NCBI RefSeq assembly: GCF_000471905.2
Contig: NW_006500104.1
Span: 2,349,491-2,413,490 of the forward strand
Source of the DNA: Amborella trichopoda
Taxonomy: Eukaryota > Streptophyta > Magnoliopsida > Amborellales > Amborellaceae
DNA length: 64,000 bases
Reading direction: 5' to 3'
Shown: positions 31,329-42,660 of the stretch, piece by piece
Numbering within the stretch: the stretch's first letter is position 1
How the letters are laid out: each line of letters begins with the position of its first letter
Position numbers and translations under genes: made by a program
Notes under the pieces: generated by a model
Seen by the model: only the letters and a program-made list of their open reading frames with translations
Databases searched by the model: none
What the model was told of the DNA's origin: nothing

Positions 31329-33180
31329 TCATTCAAAAATCGTTACAAGTGTCATTATACAAAGAAAAAAAAAGGAGAAAAAGACAAAATGACACTTTAA
31401 AAGGCAATCAATGGTCTCATTGATCTTCTCTCCGGAAGCTGCAGAAGATGCCTTGACACGTTGGATGCGCCTCATCAAGTCAATTACCAATTGAGCCTCG
31501 TGCTCCAAGAAGGCAGTTTCCTCCTCCAAGGCGTAGTCAAGGGCTGAAATTTCCTTGGTTAGGACCTCATCTTCAACTTCTCAGGATTTCGCCTCCTTCT
31601 CGAGCCCATCAAACTCCTCCCTCAGCCTTTGTATCTCTGCCTTCAAGGTCGTCATTCTGTTAAAACGAGCGACCGCCCCTTCATTAAGATCATATCTCCG
31701 AGAAGCCACAACATCCCTCTTCTGTGTATTGGCTTATACTGATTCCCGACAATGCAATAGAGAGGCTTCCAGGGAGGCCAATATAGAATCCTCTAATTGT
31801 TGTGCAGTTGTTTCCTATTGAAGTGCCCTTTTTCGCCATCCCTCTAGCTCATTCATGGTGCGATCAAAATATGGGAGGACCTCTTGTGTGTCCCCTAGGA
31901 GGGAAAGTTTCCTTAGCTTCTGAATTGCATCGCCGAGATCGGCGAAGGGAAATTCCTTTAACTTTCAAACGCGCACATGAAGCATATACATAATCATGCC
32001 AGATACCCTGCTGAAACTAGGCCTGGATAGTGCTGTTGGGGCCGCCACTACGGTGGGAGCATCGATTCAACGGCGGGGCTCAAAGGGATGATAGCTCACT
32101 GGCTCTTCTAGAGCAATGGCGAAGCCCAAAGCCTCGACCCAGTCTCAGGCTGCTCAGTCTCCTCAGCATTAGCGTTCTCTCCTGAGCCCTCAATCATAGT
32201 CTTACAGGACCAATTTCTCCTTGGCTCTCAACCTTTGAAGCCACCACATCAATCTCAGTAGGCTCAGCCCCTTCAGGGTCAACGTCTTCTCTTTGCCCCT
32301 CACTTTCTGGAGCAGTCTCAGTAAGGTCAGCAACAATCTCCTCACCTTGACCTTTGCCTGCTGAGGCTACCACTTCAGTCTTAGCATGCTCCAAAAAGAC
32401 CTCTCCTCCTTGTCTCTCACCCTCTGGCATGACCTCGATGAGTTCTAGACTAGTTTATTCTCCTTGCCCTTCATCTTCATAAACTGCCATCTCAGCCTCG
32501 ACAAGTTCAGGGCCCACCTCCTCTCTTTGACTTTCATCCCCTGGAGCTACCACTCCAGTCCCAGCTGCGGTCTCTCCTACCTGACCCGCAACTCCCACAA
32601 CTAGAACTTCTACTGCTTCCTCTTCAGGATTTCCACTCTCTGGGGCTATTGCCTCTGAACCCCCAAGATCTTCCCCCCAAGAATGGCCTGGGTGTGTATC
32701 ACCCATAACTTCATCACCTGTGGCAGCAGCCTTCTGATGCTCAGGTGCCTCGTCAACTGTAGGTTCCTCCTCCTGAGGGATGTTGGGGCCTGCACTACTC
32801 ATGACTGCGACCCCTGTCTCAGTCGGGGTAACAACCTCCTCAGGTTCAGAGGCCCTGACAACTTCAACAACAACTGTAGGACTTTCATCTCCAGCCCCAT
32901 TAATCTCCACTGGGACTAGATCTGACTCAGGGGCCACTCTTCGAACCTAGGGTACCACCTCAAGCTCAGGTGTCCCCTCTCTATCAAAAGCAATGACGAT
33001 GGGCTCAGAAGGGCCGGAGTCGTCTACCTCAATCTCTGAAGAGGTAGAAAACAACTCAGGAGTGGTACAAGATGAAAAAGACAAGATAGATGATGACTCA
33101 GAAGGAGTAGTGAGCGAACTTGAGGAGACAGAAGATGAAGAGCCATCTGCCGGTTCTAAAATGACCGAAAGATTCACTCT
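31329..33180 (-). pseudogene. Antisense PMD gene: acidic middle and coiled-coil tail
   Basis: Continuation of the antisense PMD product. From 33177 to 32194 the frames are rich in Glu, Val, Ala and Pro with repeated short blocks (…ESEGQREDVDPEGAE, EEEPTVDEAPEHQKA), predicted disordered. From about 31980 to 31390 a heptad-like coiled coil is read (KLRKLSLLGDTQEVLPYFDR, ASLEASLLHCRES, FNRMTTLKAEIQRLREEFDG, EEETAFLEHEAQLVIDLMRR). Stops at about 31820, 31735, 31580 and several frameshifts break it. A PMD followed by a disordered region and coiled coil matches other retrotransposon PMD proteins. The gene ends about 115 bp from the truncated sense frame. Confidence 0.55.
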
Positions 33181-33643
33181 TTTGTGCTATGGAAGGGGCC
33201 TGACAGCACAAGACAATGCACGACTACCAGTGGGGCAACGCATTTCCTTTTCTTTCCTTCTGCTTGGGAAGGCCCAGTCATCTTAGAACTCCCCCATGAG
33301 AGGAACTTCCAGCAAGAGCGCTGTGCGGGCCTCTCCCAATCAACGCATTCAAACCTTGAGTTGGGTGCCCTTCATGATTAGGGACCTTTCGACCCTCCTT
33401 CCACTGAAAGATAGAGGTGAGATTGTCGAAAAGGCTCCTTGTCTTCTTTTCCATAGCAAGAAGCTGCGGTGAGGAGTTGTCCGCTGCTATCTCTAGGGGT
33501 ATCCCAAGATCCTGCCAGTTTCAGGGGTAACCCAAGGTAAAGACCTCGCCAAGAGGGGGAGTCTTAATAATCTTCCTTTGCCTAGTATCTTGGCGCCAGT
33601 TGCAGTTATCCCCTTTCTAGGGGTGATCAGCTTCTCAATAACT

Positions 33644-35377
33644 TTAGCTGGTGATTCTCAACCAGCGTCCATAACCTTCGGTGGCTCGGACCCTTCTGCC
33701 AAAGTGTGGTATCACATATTTGCTGACCTCTGTCATCTCTAAACATGTGGACCATGTAGTGCGAATGTGCCTTGGCAATTCTTGAAGAGTCCTTAGCTCT
33801 TCTTTCCTTCCTGTGTTCACTCTGCCATGACGCTTCTCAAAGAATATAGAGAAGGGGCAGCCTTGATTCAGCCCATGTTGACGAGCAAAATGATGGGGGA
33901 AGTACCCTTCAAGCCTGGCACTATTGGAGGTTCGGTAGGGCAAAAATCCCCCTCTAATACTCAAGATGAACATGAGCTCCTCAATGGTAGTAGGAGCACC
34001 ATCCAGCTCTTTCCCCATCTCATCAATAAAAGCCCGATCAGTATGGCCCCCGACCGGAAAGGGGACACAACGCATGTTGGAAGTTTCATTCTCAAACAAA
34101 TTACGAGCATTCTCTGAGGTGTGAAAGATAGCCTTCTTCCTAGCAATCCTCAATAGGAAGGGGCACATCTTCTCCCCCACGCCTAGATTTCTAAAATAAG
34201 TGGCAAGGAAATAGGCTCCTAGCCACCCGTACACATAATGAATGGGGAATGGTGTCTTGAAGTCCCCATGGAAAGCTTCACCTCTAACAAGGCCATGGCC
34301 CCCCTCCTTGCCGTTATAGGCCTTCCCTCTCGAGATAGCTCCCAGTCCATGGTAGATGTTGCACATGACTAGTTGTATAAGGGCATAGTGGCGCCCCCTC
34401 GCCATGTCGCAAGCCACATAGAACGTGCATGGACGGATTGTATCGGCTCCCCCAGGGAGAACAAACTTGCACAGGAACAATATTAGGTATGCGGCCAAGA
34501 AGACACAGTCATCACTGGTCTCGGGTTGGTAAATTGGAGGCGTCCCCTTCATAGTTGCCTTCCCCTTTCCCCCTGAAATACCTGGACCCACCTCAGGGTA
34601 ATCTCTGCAAAAGAATTTCAGCCACTCGGCAAAGATCACTCGACCATTGGTGGCCTTGAATTAAAGTAACAGGTAAATCTCGAAGATCTCTTGAAGACTA
34701 GCAAGCGATTCTTCTTCACTAAGGCGTGCACCACCAAAAATCACCGAGTTCTGAGGCACAAACTCATCATTCATCGCGCCTATGAGTGGGAGCCTGCCAA
34801 TGAAATCAAGATCTAGATAGGAGATCCCTACTTCACCATGACCGAGGAGCCATGTATTACTTACATGACTCCATGTCTCCAATAATACCTTGACGGTATT
34901 TGAGCATCGGTCGTAGTAGCTGCCTGAACATTGTACAATAGCTAATAAAGAGGCACACTCGAGAACACTGCTGTACAACCCTAGCACTTTAATGCTCCAT
35001 GAGGAGTACCCCTTCAAATACTGATGCTCCCTTTGCACTCGGAGACCAATAGAAGACCATCTCAGCCCCTTCGTCTTCTCCATTCTCTTCCCCAAAGTTG
35101 GCAACTTCTCGCCAGAGGCCACGTTCCTATGCATGCAATGAAGGATGACTACCCCTTCTTCAATACTCACATTTCCATTGTTGTCTTCTCGGACCTCAAA
35201 ATGAACCAGGTCAGTAATAAAAGTGACACTAAGGGGCCACTCCGGTTTGCATATTGGTTCTGCCAACCAAATAGATTCACCCCTTACTAGACTCTCATCA
35301 GTAAATTCATTGGTGCCAAGCTCTCCTCTCCTTGGAAGGTTTTTCATGTCAGGGATTCTGTATGGAGACCTGGCCAT
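33644..35377 (-). pseudogene. Antisense PMD gene: N-terminal part and plant mobile domain
   Basis: Member of the aminotransferase-like plant mobile domain family. Frame one (35377-34661) starts MARSPYRIPDMKNLPRRGEL and has PEWPLSVTFITDLVHFEVRE, YLKGYSSWSIKVLGLY, GSYYDRCSNTVKVLLETWSH and GEVGISYLDLDFIGRLPLIG, the conserved PMD wording. A single TAA at about 34660 separates it from the rest (34657-33644), which is in the same frame: NGRVIFAEWLKFFCRDY, DCVFLAAYLILFLCKFVLPG, HFGRRVRATEGYGRW. Apart from that stop this 577-codon stretch is open, so it decayed late or may be read through. It runs antisense to the gag-protease frame of the host element and converges with it. Such antisense ORFs are described in TAT-lineage retrotransposons; their role is unknown. 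Confidence 0.75.
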
Positions 35378-35419
35378 CAGACTAAACTTAAGGGCTCGCT
35401 GTCGTCTGTGAATCGTTAA

Positions 35420-35860
35420 GGCACAAGGCTATCACCGAACGTGAAAGGCGCAAGGCTATCACTGTGCGTGAAAGGCACTGACTAGCACCGCTTGAGTTCG
35501 TCAAAACCCAATGCTAGATGTGCCTTTCAAAGCCCAGAGCCAGCTGTGTTTCTCAAGGGCTAACGCTGGCTGTATTTCAAAGGCTAACGCCGGTTGTGTT
35601 CTCAAGGGCTAACTCCAACTGTGTTTGACAAAGGTCCAGCGCTGGCTGTGTTTCTCAAGGGGTAACACCGGCTGTGACTATTGCCAGTTGTGATCTTTGA
35701 GCAGTGCCGTTTGTGTTGAAATCTCTCATACATGCCACGGATTGCGTATGTGTCACCTCGAACCCCGGGTGTGCCACTTGACAACTGCCAACCGCGACGT
35801 GGTCTGACACACGCCTCGCATGCGTTGATGGCGAGCATCATTGCCCAGTGACCATTCGCT
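35420..35860. repeat. Tandem repeats GGCTAACGCCGGTTGTGTT
   Basis: Variants of CTCAAGGGCTAACGCTGGCT with TGTGTTT are repeated every 28-32 bp from about 35510 to 35700; related GTGAAAGGC units precede them from 35435. The same wording (ACGCCGCCTGTGACCA) continues at 47690-47850 on the other side of the Tekay-like element, which suggests that the latter split one array. It lies where the first intron of the minus-strand PMD gene would be. Confidence 0.65.
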
Positions 35861-36457
35861 GCCTACGACTGTTCACTACCCTCCGACCACTCGGTTTCTC
35901 GTTGAGAAACTTCTCCACGCATCGGAAACCCATTGATGGACTTTTCTTCTTCCTCCACACCGCCGAAAAACCACCAAAATCCTATCGGTAGGACCCTGCT
36001 AAGCTCTCAGCCCCTTTCCCTCACTTTTCTGGTACCCCAAGACCACTGTCGGAATCCCAACAGACCCCGGCAATCCCCCTATCTTCTTCACCTTGGCAAT
36101 GGTGAAACTCACCTAGTCAGTGCAACCCCTTTGCGACTGCTCTGTTGGAGTTTCTCACCGCTCCCATGACTTCCAGCAACTGCCTATGAGCCCTGCGTTT
36201 TCGCCGAAGTTCTCACCAAGAAGTCTCTCTCTCTCACTGTACAAACTCTCTAAACGTTTTACCTCAGGTAAAACAGTGAAATGGGGTTTTACCCCTTATA
36301 TAGCTGCTGCTTCCCCGAAGTACCTCTCACAAGGCATAAATGATAGAGAAGTCCTCGAAGGCCAAACAACAGTAGGTCGGACCGGGTCGGGCTCACGCCT
36401 GAAGCCCGAATTGAAGTTTACTGCCGCCCATGTAATGCCGACCAACAAGTGCCGGAT
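35861..36457 (-). other. Upstream region of the antisense PMD gene
   Basis: No separate gene seen. Read on the minus strand it runs from the TATA box at 36304 into a GA-rich leader and a good splice donor (CTAG|GTGAGT) near 36110, consistent with a 5' UTR or first exon of the PMD gene. An in-frame first exon could not be settled: the first ATG (36167) meets a stop 16 codons on unless spliced early. Confidence 0.4.
36292..36304 (-). promoter_or_regulatory. TATA box of the antisense PMD gene
   Basis: The minus strand reads GCTATATAAGGGG. The first eleven bases are identical to the TATA box of the plus-strand PMD copy at 21961. The distance to the first ATG is 137 bp here and 129 bp there. Confidence 0.55.
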
Positions 36458-39400
36458 TGTGACGTCTTAGAACTTCCGGTGTGCTGTTGTGCATGAGAAA
36501 AGGAGGCGCACGGCAGGATAAGGCGAAGTGCGTGGCAAGGCGAAGTGCGCGGCAAGGCGAAATGAATGTGTCGCCGCGAGTGTTAGTGATGCAATGGATT
36601 TAGACTGCAGGGACTGGTTGTTTAAGATGGTCCTTGAGGGACTACCCCCTTTTTCCCCTTTTTCTTCCATTTTTCTTTTCCCTCTTCTTTTTCTCTTCCT
36701 CCTTGTGCCACTTTTTCCTTCCTTGTGCCACTTGCTGCTCTCCTTATGTCACTTGGAGGTGGCTTGCTGTCACCTCACCTCCCCCTTTTCCTTATTTCTT
36801 TTAAACCCACCCAGCTCTCTCTCCCTCTCTATCTCTCCCACCCTCACGCCATCCAATCCTTATTATCCCTCTCTCACTCTTTAAGAGAAATTTGGGGAAG
36901 CTTGGAAGAAGCTCCCTCTACCTCATTGTTGGAGCACTTGTGGAGGAGCTTGAAGTGGCTGTGGAAGGAAGGATTGGAAGGCGTTTTTGTTGTTAAAGTA
37001 AGTAGATCATTACCTTGCCATTTCATAGTATGAATTGAACATGAATCAAGCATGATTTTGATCCTAGAATAAGCATGAATAATGCATGTGGTGAGCATGA
37101 AAAGGGTGTGAACATTGATACTATATGCACACTGTTCTGTTATGATTTTTCAGCAACAATGGCTTGCCTTTACATGATGAATGAGTGATGAAACTCCTCA
37201 AATTATTGGGGTAACTTGTGAATTAAGGGGGAATATGTATCTATTATGTGTTAAAAAGGATTGCATGCTGATTTCTAATGAAAGTTGGAAGCTATGAACA
37301 AATCTTTAGAGCATGCTATGACTGTGACATGAAAATCCAGGGACTGTGCATGGTTTTATAAGACGTGATTGGCCTACCAAATGGTGTCTGAACTGCCTCA
37401 AATTGCCACCATTAGAAAGGTATCTGAGTCTATTTTAATCTTTATGTTTACGTCCAATTGAAATTCGTAATAATTTGAAAGTTATGCTTCATTTTATGCA
37501 CCTATGTCACTGTTGACAGACTGTATAAATTTTCAGAAATATCACTCTAGTTGCACTGAGGTTTTGTTCGACCTAATGAAGTCAAAATGACTCTTAACCG
37601 CATCCATTTGAGAGATACACGAGTTTCATATTAGTTTATTGTTTTAACCTTATCCAAATTCTATATAATTTAAAAGTTGTGTTTCAAAATATGTGGATAT
37701 GTCACTGTTGACAGATTGCAGAAAACTCAGAAATTTTGTTTCTGATTTCATAAGTTTTAAATGATCGAATGGAGTTCAATTTCATTAAAACCACTATCAT
37801 TTGAAAGGTATATGTGTCTTTTTGAATTCACATGTTGATATAATTTTGAATTTTTTTTTAAATAGAGAGTAATACAGCAAAATAAGAATACGTCATTGAT
37901 GACCAAACTTAACAATTTCCAGAACTATTGCTTCTGTTCCCTTAAGCTTTTTGACAGACCAAATGGGGTCAAATTTCTCTCAAATTACTATCACATGAAA
38001 GCTAATAATGTTAAATGGAAATTTTGTTTTGGAATTATATTGAAATTCCATATAAATCTGATGTTTATACCCTTGTTTATGAAACATACCCCAATATGAC
38101 ATTTATGAATCTCAAGATTCTTTTGTAACCCTGAATTGGTCATGCTCAATTAAGATTCACACTTTCTGTGATTGAGGGAGGCTCATACCCACTCTGAAAG
38201 AGCAATTAAAATGAAGTAAATTTCCCTCATAAGTTTGATGTTATGTCTGACATTGCACATGCATATTTCTGATAAGAATTACAATGAATTCTTAGTCGTT
38301 GTGTAGATCATACATTGCTATGCCCCGATATGTTGAACATGGCTTGATTCTTTTGCAAGATGATTGAAGTTATCTGCTATAAGATACTGAAATGAAATAC
38401 TTATGATACCATGAATGTTCCTGACCTCTTGAAAAGAGTGAAATGCGAATGAGTGAATGTTTAAGCATGCTTGTACTAGGTGTGATACCTATATGATTAT
38501 GATTATGATTCTGGCAACTATGCATTGGGTTCTCCATTGGTAGTGGGTACTGCATCTCTATTATCTGATTCTGCTTATGATTCTGATTCTGATTCTGGCC
38601 ACAACGCAATGTGTTCGCCAGTGGTCGTGGATACTATTTTTCTGTTACCTAATTCGGATTTTGATCCTGACTTGGGTCCTCCATTGATAGTGGGTACTGT
38701 AATTCTGATAACTGCTTGCTACGCAATGGGTTTTCCATTGGTAGTAAGGTATATTGTGCCTTGACTCCTATTATAGGAGTGGAGTTGAGATATAATTGTA
38801 AATAACTGGGAGGGTCACGCTCCCCATTTTGTTATGGACACTACGCATTGGGTCCTCCAATGATAGTATAATGCCCTCACTTGAAGGCACAAGGAGAGGT
38901 GTCTTGCAAGGCCTTAGCCTATCGTAAGCCCCAAAGCGCGCTGGTGACTGTGTGCGTAAGTGAGGACATTACGAAGTGGGGCCCCCACTTTTCATAGTCC
39001 TCCCTTCTGAATGAGGGTAGAAGTCCCAAGTTACAAGACTGGCTTAGCTTGATTGATGTGACTTCTACTTCGGGAGTATGCCCTATTAATTTATGTCTAT
39101 CTGAACGGTATGCTCTAGCCAAGCTTCTGACTGTGTGATAGTGATATATATCTGTATGACTATTTTGTTCATGAAACATGGAAAGCTCTGAGATCATAAC
39201 TCTTTTTGCTCACTTTATATGTATATACCGCCGTATGATTGTATTATGTGATTCTGCATGAATTGTGATAGTTGTGGATTTGTTATCCTTTATGAGTGCA
39301 TCTAGGTTGGAATGCAAGGGTATTGATTCGGTTACTGAACCTTTAACTCATATTCCTCTTTTTCCCCTCTGTATAGAGTGGGATCTAATATTCGACTGTG

Positions 39401-39780
39401 GACAACTGGACGGTGGTGGCAGGCATTTTGATGCTTAAAGTTGCAGTTGGTGACTCTTTTGACGGTAGGTGCCTGATGGATATGTGAAAATGTATTTTGC
39501 AGAATTCTTGAAGTTTTTTTGATCGAGCCTGTTGTGCCTTGAACTCGTTGTAACAAAAATTTTTGGAGTCGGAATATGTATATAAATGGTTTTATTTTAC
39601 TCAGTTTTGGATATTAATTCTATGATTTTTTGCTTTATTTCGTGGTTTGCTTGATTCCAAAGTTAATTATGCGTTGAGCCACTCCCACCTGAGTAACATC
39701 CGCGACCTCTGTGTTCGCGATCTCGCACTCGGTCGCCCTTCGGTATGGGACGACGGCTGCCAAGGAGCGGAGTCGTGACA
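36458..39780 (+). mobile_element. 5' LTR of the Tekay-like element
   Basis: TGTGACGTCTTAGAACTTCC to GAGTCGTGACA, 3323 bp. Collinear with 44267-47621. Contains a tandem set around 38515-38870 (CACTACGCAATGGGTCCTCC with ATTGGTAGTGG). Roughly nine positions in ten agree with the 3' copy by eye. Confidence 0.85.
38515..38875. repeat. Tandem GCAATGGG..TCCATTGGTAGTGG units in 5' LTR
   Basis: Units at about 38520, 38605, 38680, 38725 and 38828 share TGGGTTCTCCATTGGTAGTG and a GATTCTGATTCTGGCCACTA segment. The same set occupies 46335-46695 in the 3' LTR with different unit divergence. Confidence 0.7.
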
Positions 39781-39784
39781 CTTA

Positions 39785-39796
39785 TGGTATCAGAGT
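39785..39796 (+). other. Primer binding site, tRNA-iMet type
   Basis: TGGTATCAGAGT, four bases after the LTR end, is complementary to the 3' end of initiator tRNA-Met except for the last base. This is the usual primer of chromoviruses. Confidence 0.8.
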
Positions 39797-39893
39797 AGCT
39801 AGGTTAGGATTCTTGGCTTAAAGAGTGGTAGAAGTGTCTCTAGAGTAGTTTATGTGTAGGTTGGTGACTGGGTGCTTCTGTTTAAGGTTGGAG

Positions 39894-40875
39894 ATGCCGA
39901 GAACAAGAGCCAATGATGCAAGCTCCAGTGACGAAAATACTGATGCCCTCGGGGAGTTTGTCAGGACTTTAGGGGTTATGACGCAGATGATGAAGGAAGC
40001 TATGCAACCCCATCTACCCCTGCCCCTGACTCAAATGATAGCAGTTTAGAAATTTAGGAGGTTGGCTCCTCCAACCTTCTTAGGGCTTGGAGGAGTAGAA
40101 AAGGATGAAAGATGGAAAAAATCTTTGAAGTAATGCAATGTACAGAAGAACAGAAGGTCAGGATAGGGACCTTTATGTTAGAAGGGGACGCTGAGCACTG
40201 GTGGGGCTCAGTGACGTAGTCTTGGGCAGAAGCAGGAACGGAAGCAAACTGGGGAAACTTTCTTGGAGCCTCCCATGAGAAGTACTTTCCCGATTCAGTA
40301 AAGGAAAGAAAAGAATTAGAGTTCATCGAGCTGCAACAGAGAAATTTAACTGTGGAACAATATGAAGCTAAGTTTGTGGAGTTATCAAAGTACGCGCCCC
40401 AAATCATCAATACCGAGGCGCGGAAGACGAATAAGTTTGAGAGGGGCCTTAGGTCAGAGATAAGGGGGAGGGTAATATCCAAAAATTTGAAGGTTTCTCC
40501 CCTTTGGTAGAATTAGTTATGAAGATTGAAAGGGACTGTGAAGGATCTCGGGATGGGGGACACTGGAAGATGAGACCAGCTTAGTTTGGAGATTCGGGGA
40601 GAAAATCTCCCCCACAACTGAAGAGGAACCTTAGGGGAGGAGAAAATCAGAGGGGCAAGAAGATTCAAAAATCATGGCCAGACGATATAAGAGGGAGTCG
40701 ACACCTGACGTGCCCACACTGTGGGAAGGATAATCATTTGGCGGTCGATTGCCAAAGGAAGACTGGGGCATGTTTTAGATGTGGAAAACAGGGCCACCAA
40801 ATTAGAGATTGCCTAGTGAGGGGACCTGAGAACCGACCAAAGACTCAAGGTTGGGTATTCGCTCTTACTAAGTAG
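39894..40875 (+). pseudogene. gag of the Tekay-like element
   Basis: ATG at 39894 starts MPRTRANDASSSDENTDALG; the first stop is at 40047. The capsid-like core continues in another frame (FMLEGDAEHWWGSVT, EKYFPDSVKERKELEFIELQ, LTVEQYEAKFVELSKYAPQI). Two CCHC zinc knuckles follow (CPHCGKDNHLAVDC and CFRCGKQGHQIRDC, about 40712-40815). At least four stops and one frameshift disable it. Confidence 0.75.
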
Positions 40876-41319
40876 GAGGCTAAGGCATCAACTTCAGTTA
40901 TCAGAGGCACGCTCTTCATCTATGGCTGGGAAGCTAAAATTCTGATTGACCTTGGATCCACGCATTCTTTTGTTGCACCTCACTTTGCATGCCACATTAA
41001 TGTTAGACCTGCATGGCTTAACTGGACATTGGTAGTTGGTACACTTAGGGGGGAGTCTATAGAAACTGATACTGTTTATAAATACTATGAAGTTCTGCTT
41101 GAAGGATGTATTTTGCATATAGACCTAATATTGCTAAAAATTCAGGATTTTGATGTAATTTTGGGCATGGATTGGTTGTCCATATATTATGCCACAATAA
41201 ATTGTTCTGATAAAACTGTGACCTTCAGACGCCCAAATTTTCCTGAGTTGAATTTTGTTGGTATTAAGGATGTTTCCCCTATACACTTTATCTCGGCTCT
41301 TCAGGGTTCCGCCTATTAG
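40876..41319 (+). pseudogene. Retropepsin of the Tekay-like element
   Basis: Reads GWEAKILIDLGSTHSFVAPH with Asp in the D-x-G-S loop, then DFDVILGMDWLSIYYATINC, the usual ILGMDWL flap end in plant gypsy proteases. A stop lies just before the domain (about 40874). The last part is open to 41319. Confidence 0.75.
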
Positions 41320-41378
41320 CTAAAATATGTGTTGGGTATCTGGCATATGTAGTAGAGAATTGGGATGTCTAGTCCAAG

Positions 41379-42280
41379 GTGGAAGAGATACCAGTGGTGA
41401 GGGAGTATCTGAAATTGTTTCCTGAAGAGTTGACTTCTCTGCCTCCAGCCAGAGAGATAGAGTTTGAAATAGATGTGGTTCTTGGTTCTTCTCCCATCTC
41501 TAAGGCCCCTTATAGGATGGCCCTAGTTGAATTGAAAGAATTAAAGGAGCAATTGCAAGAATTATTAAAAAAAGGGTTCATTCAACCTAGTGTGTCACCT
41601 TGGAGTGTATCGGTCTTGTTTGTGAAAAAGAAAGATGGATTTTTAAGACTTTGCATAGATTACAAACAGCTGAACCAGATCATTATAAAGAACAAGTACC
41701 CCTTGTATAGAATTGATGACTTTTTTGATCAACTACAAGGGGCTCAAGTATTTTCTAAAATTGACCTCCAATCCGGTTATCATCAACTACGGGTCAAGGA
41801 AGGGGATATCCCTATGACTGCATTCAGAACCCGGTATAGCCACTATGAGTTCTTGGTAATACCATTCGGATGAACCAACGCCTCGGTAGTCTTTATGGAT
41901 TTGATGAATAGGGTATTTAGACCCTTTCTAGATGATTTTGTGGTGGTCTTTATATATTATATTTTGGTAGATTCAGGGAATCTGGAAGAGCATGGGCAGC
42001 ACTTAAGAACAGTCCTCCAGATTCTGAAAACAGAAAAGTTGTATGCCAAGTCGGGGAAGAGCAAGTTTTGGCTTCCTAGCATGTCCTTCCTTGGGTACAT
42101 TATTTCTGAAGTGGGGAAGACCGATAAATGTGACTGAGGTCCACAATTTTCTGGGACTGGTTGGATATTATAGGCGCTTTGTTGAAGGCTTTTCAAAGAT
42201 AGTGCTCCCTTTGACCTGCCTAACTCGAAAAGAGGCGAATTTTGTATGGTCAGCTGATAGAAGAGTTTTTAGGAACTGAA
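41379..42280 (+). pseudogene. Reverse transcriptase of the Tekay-like element
   Basis: Fingers and palm motifs are clear: [67 protein letters not shown] follows PFG at 41871. In the active-site loop (about 41951) the aspartate pair is replaced by Tyr-Tyr ([10 protein letters not shown]), so the enzyme could not polymerise even without the stops. A +1 shift near 42115 leads to HNFLGLVGYYRRFVEGFSKI. Confidence 0.85.
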
Positions 42281-42660
42281 GAGGAGACTGACCACGGCCT
42301 TGATGCTGACCTTTCCCAAAGAAAACGAAGATTTTGCGGTATATTTTGATGCCTCCCTAAAAGGGCTTGGATGTGTGTTGATGCAGCGAGGAAAGGTCAT
42401 AGCTTATGCCTCCGAGCAGTTAAAGCGGTACGAGAAAAACTACCCTACTGATAACTTGGAACTCGCGGATGTAGTATTTGCTTTGAAAATCTGGAGACAT
42501 TACCTCTACGGGGCCTAGTTAAAAATATTTACAGACCATAAAAGCCTCAAGTATCTATTTTCCGAGAAAGAGTTGAACATGAGGCAAGGACGATAGATGG
42601 ACCTACTGAATGATTATGATTGTACCATCAATTTCCAATCGGGAAAGACTAATGTAGTAG
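42281..42660 (+). pseudogene. RNase H of the Tekay-like element
   Basis: [40 protein letters not shown] and [19 protein letters not shown] match the retrotransposon RNase H with its Asp and Glu. A stop at 42516 precedes the third-strand segment (LKIFTDHKSLKYLFSEKELN). Confidence 0.8.

Noticed and set aside
34290..34661. Reading the PMD gene as two separate genes
   Set aside because: The two frames are in the same phase and only one stop codon apart; the PMD domain spans the stop, so it is one broken gene.
36528..36884. 118-codon frame in the Tekay-like LTR
   Set aside because: Low-complexity CT-rich part of the LTR; the frame is not kept in the 3' LTR.
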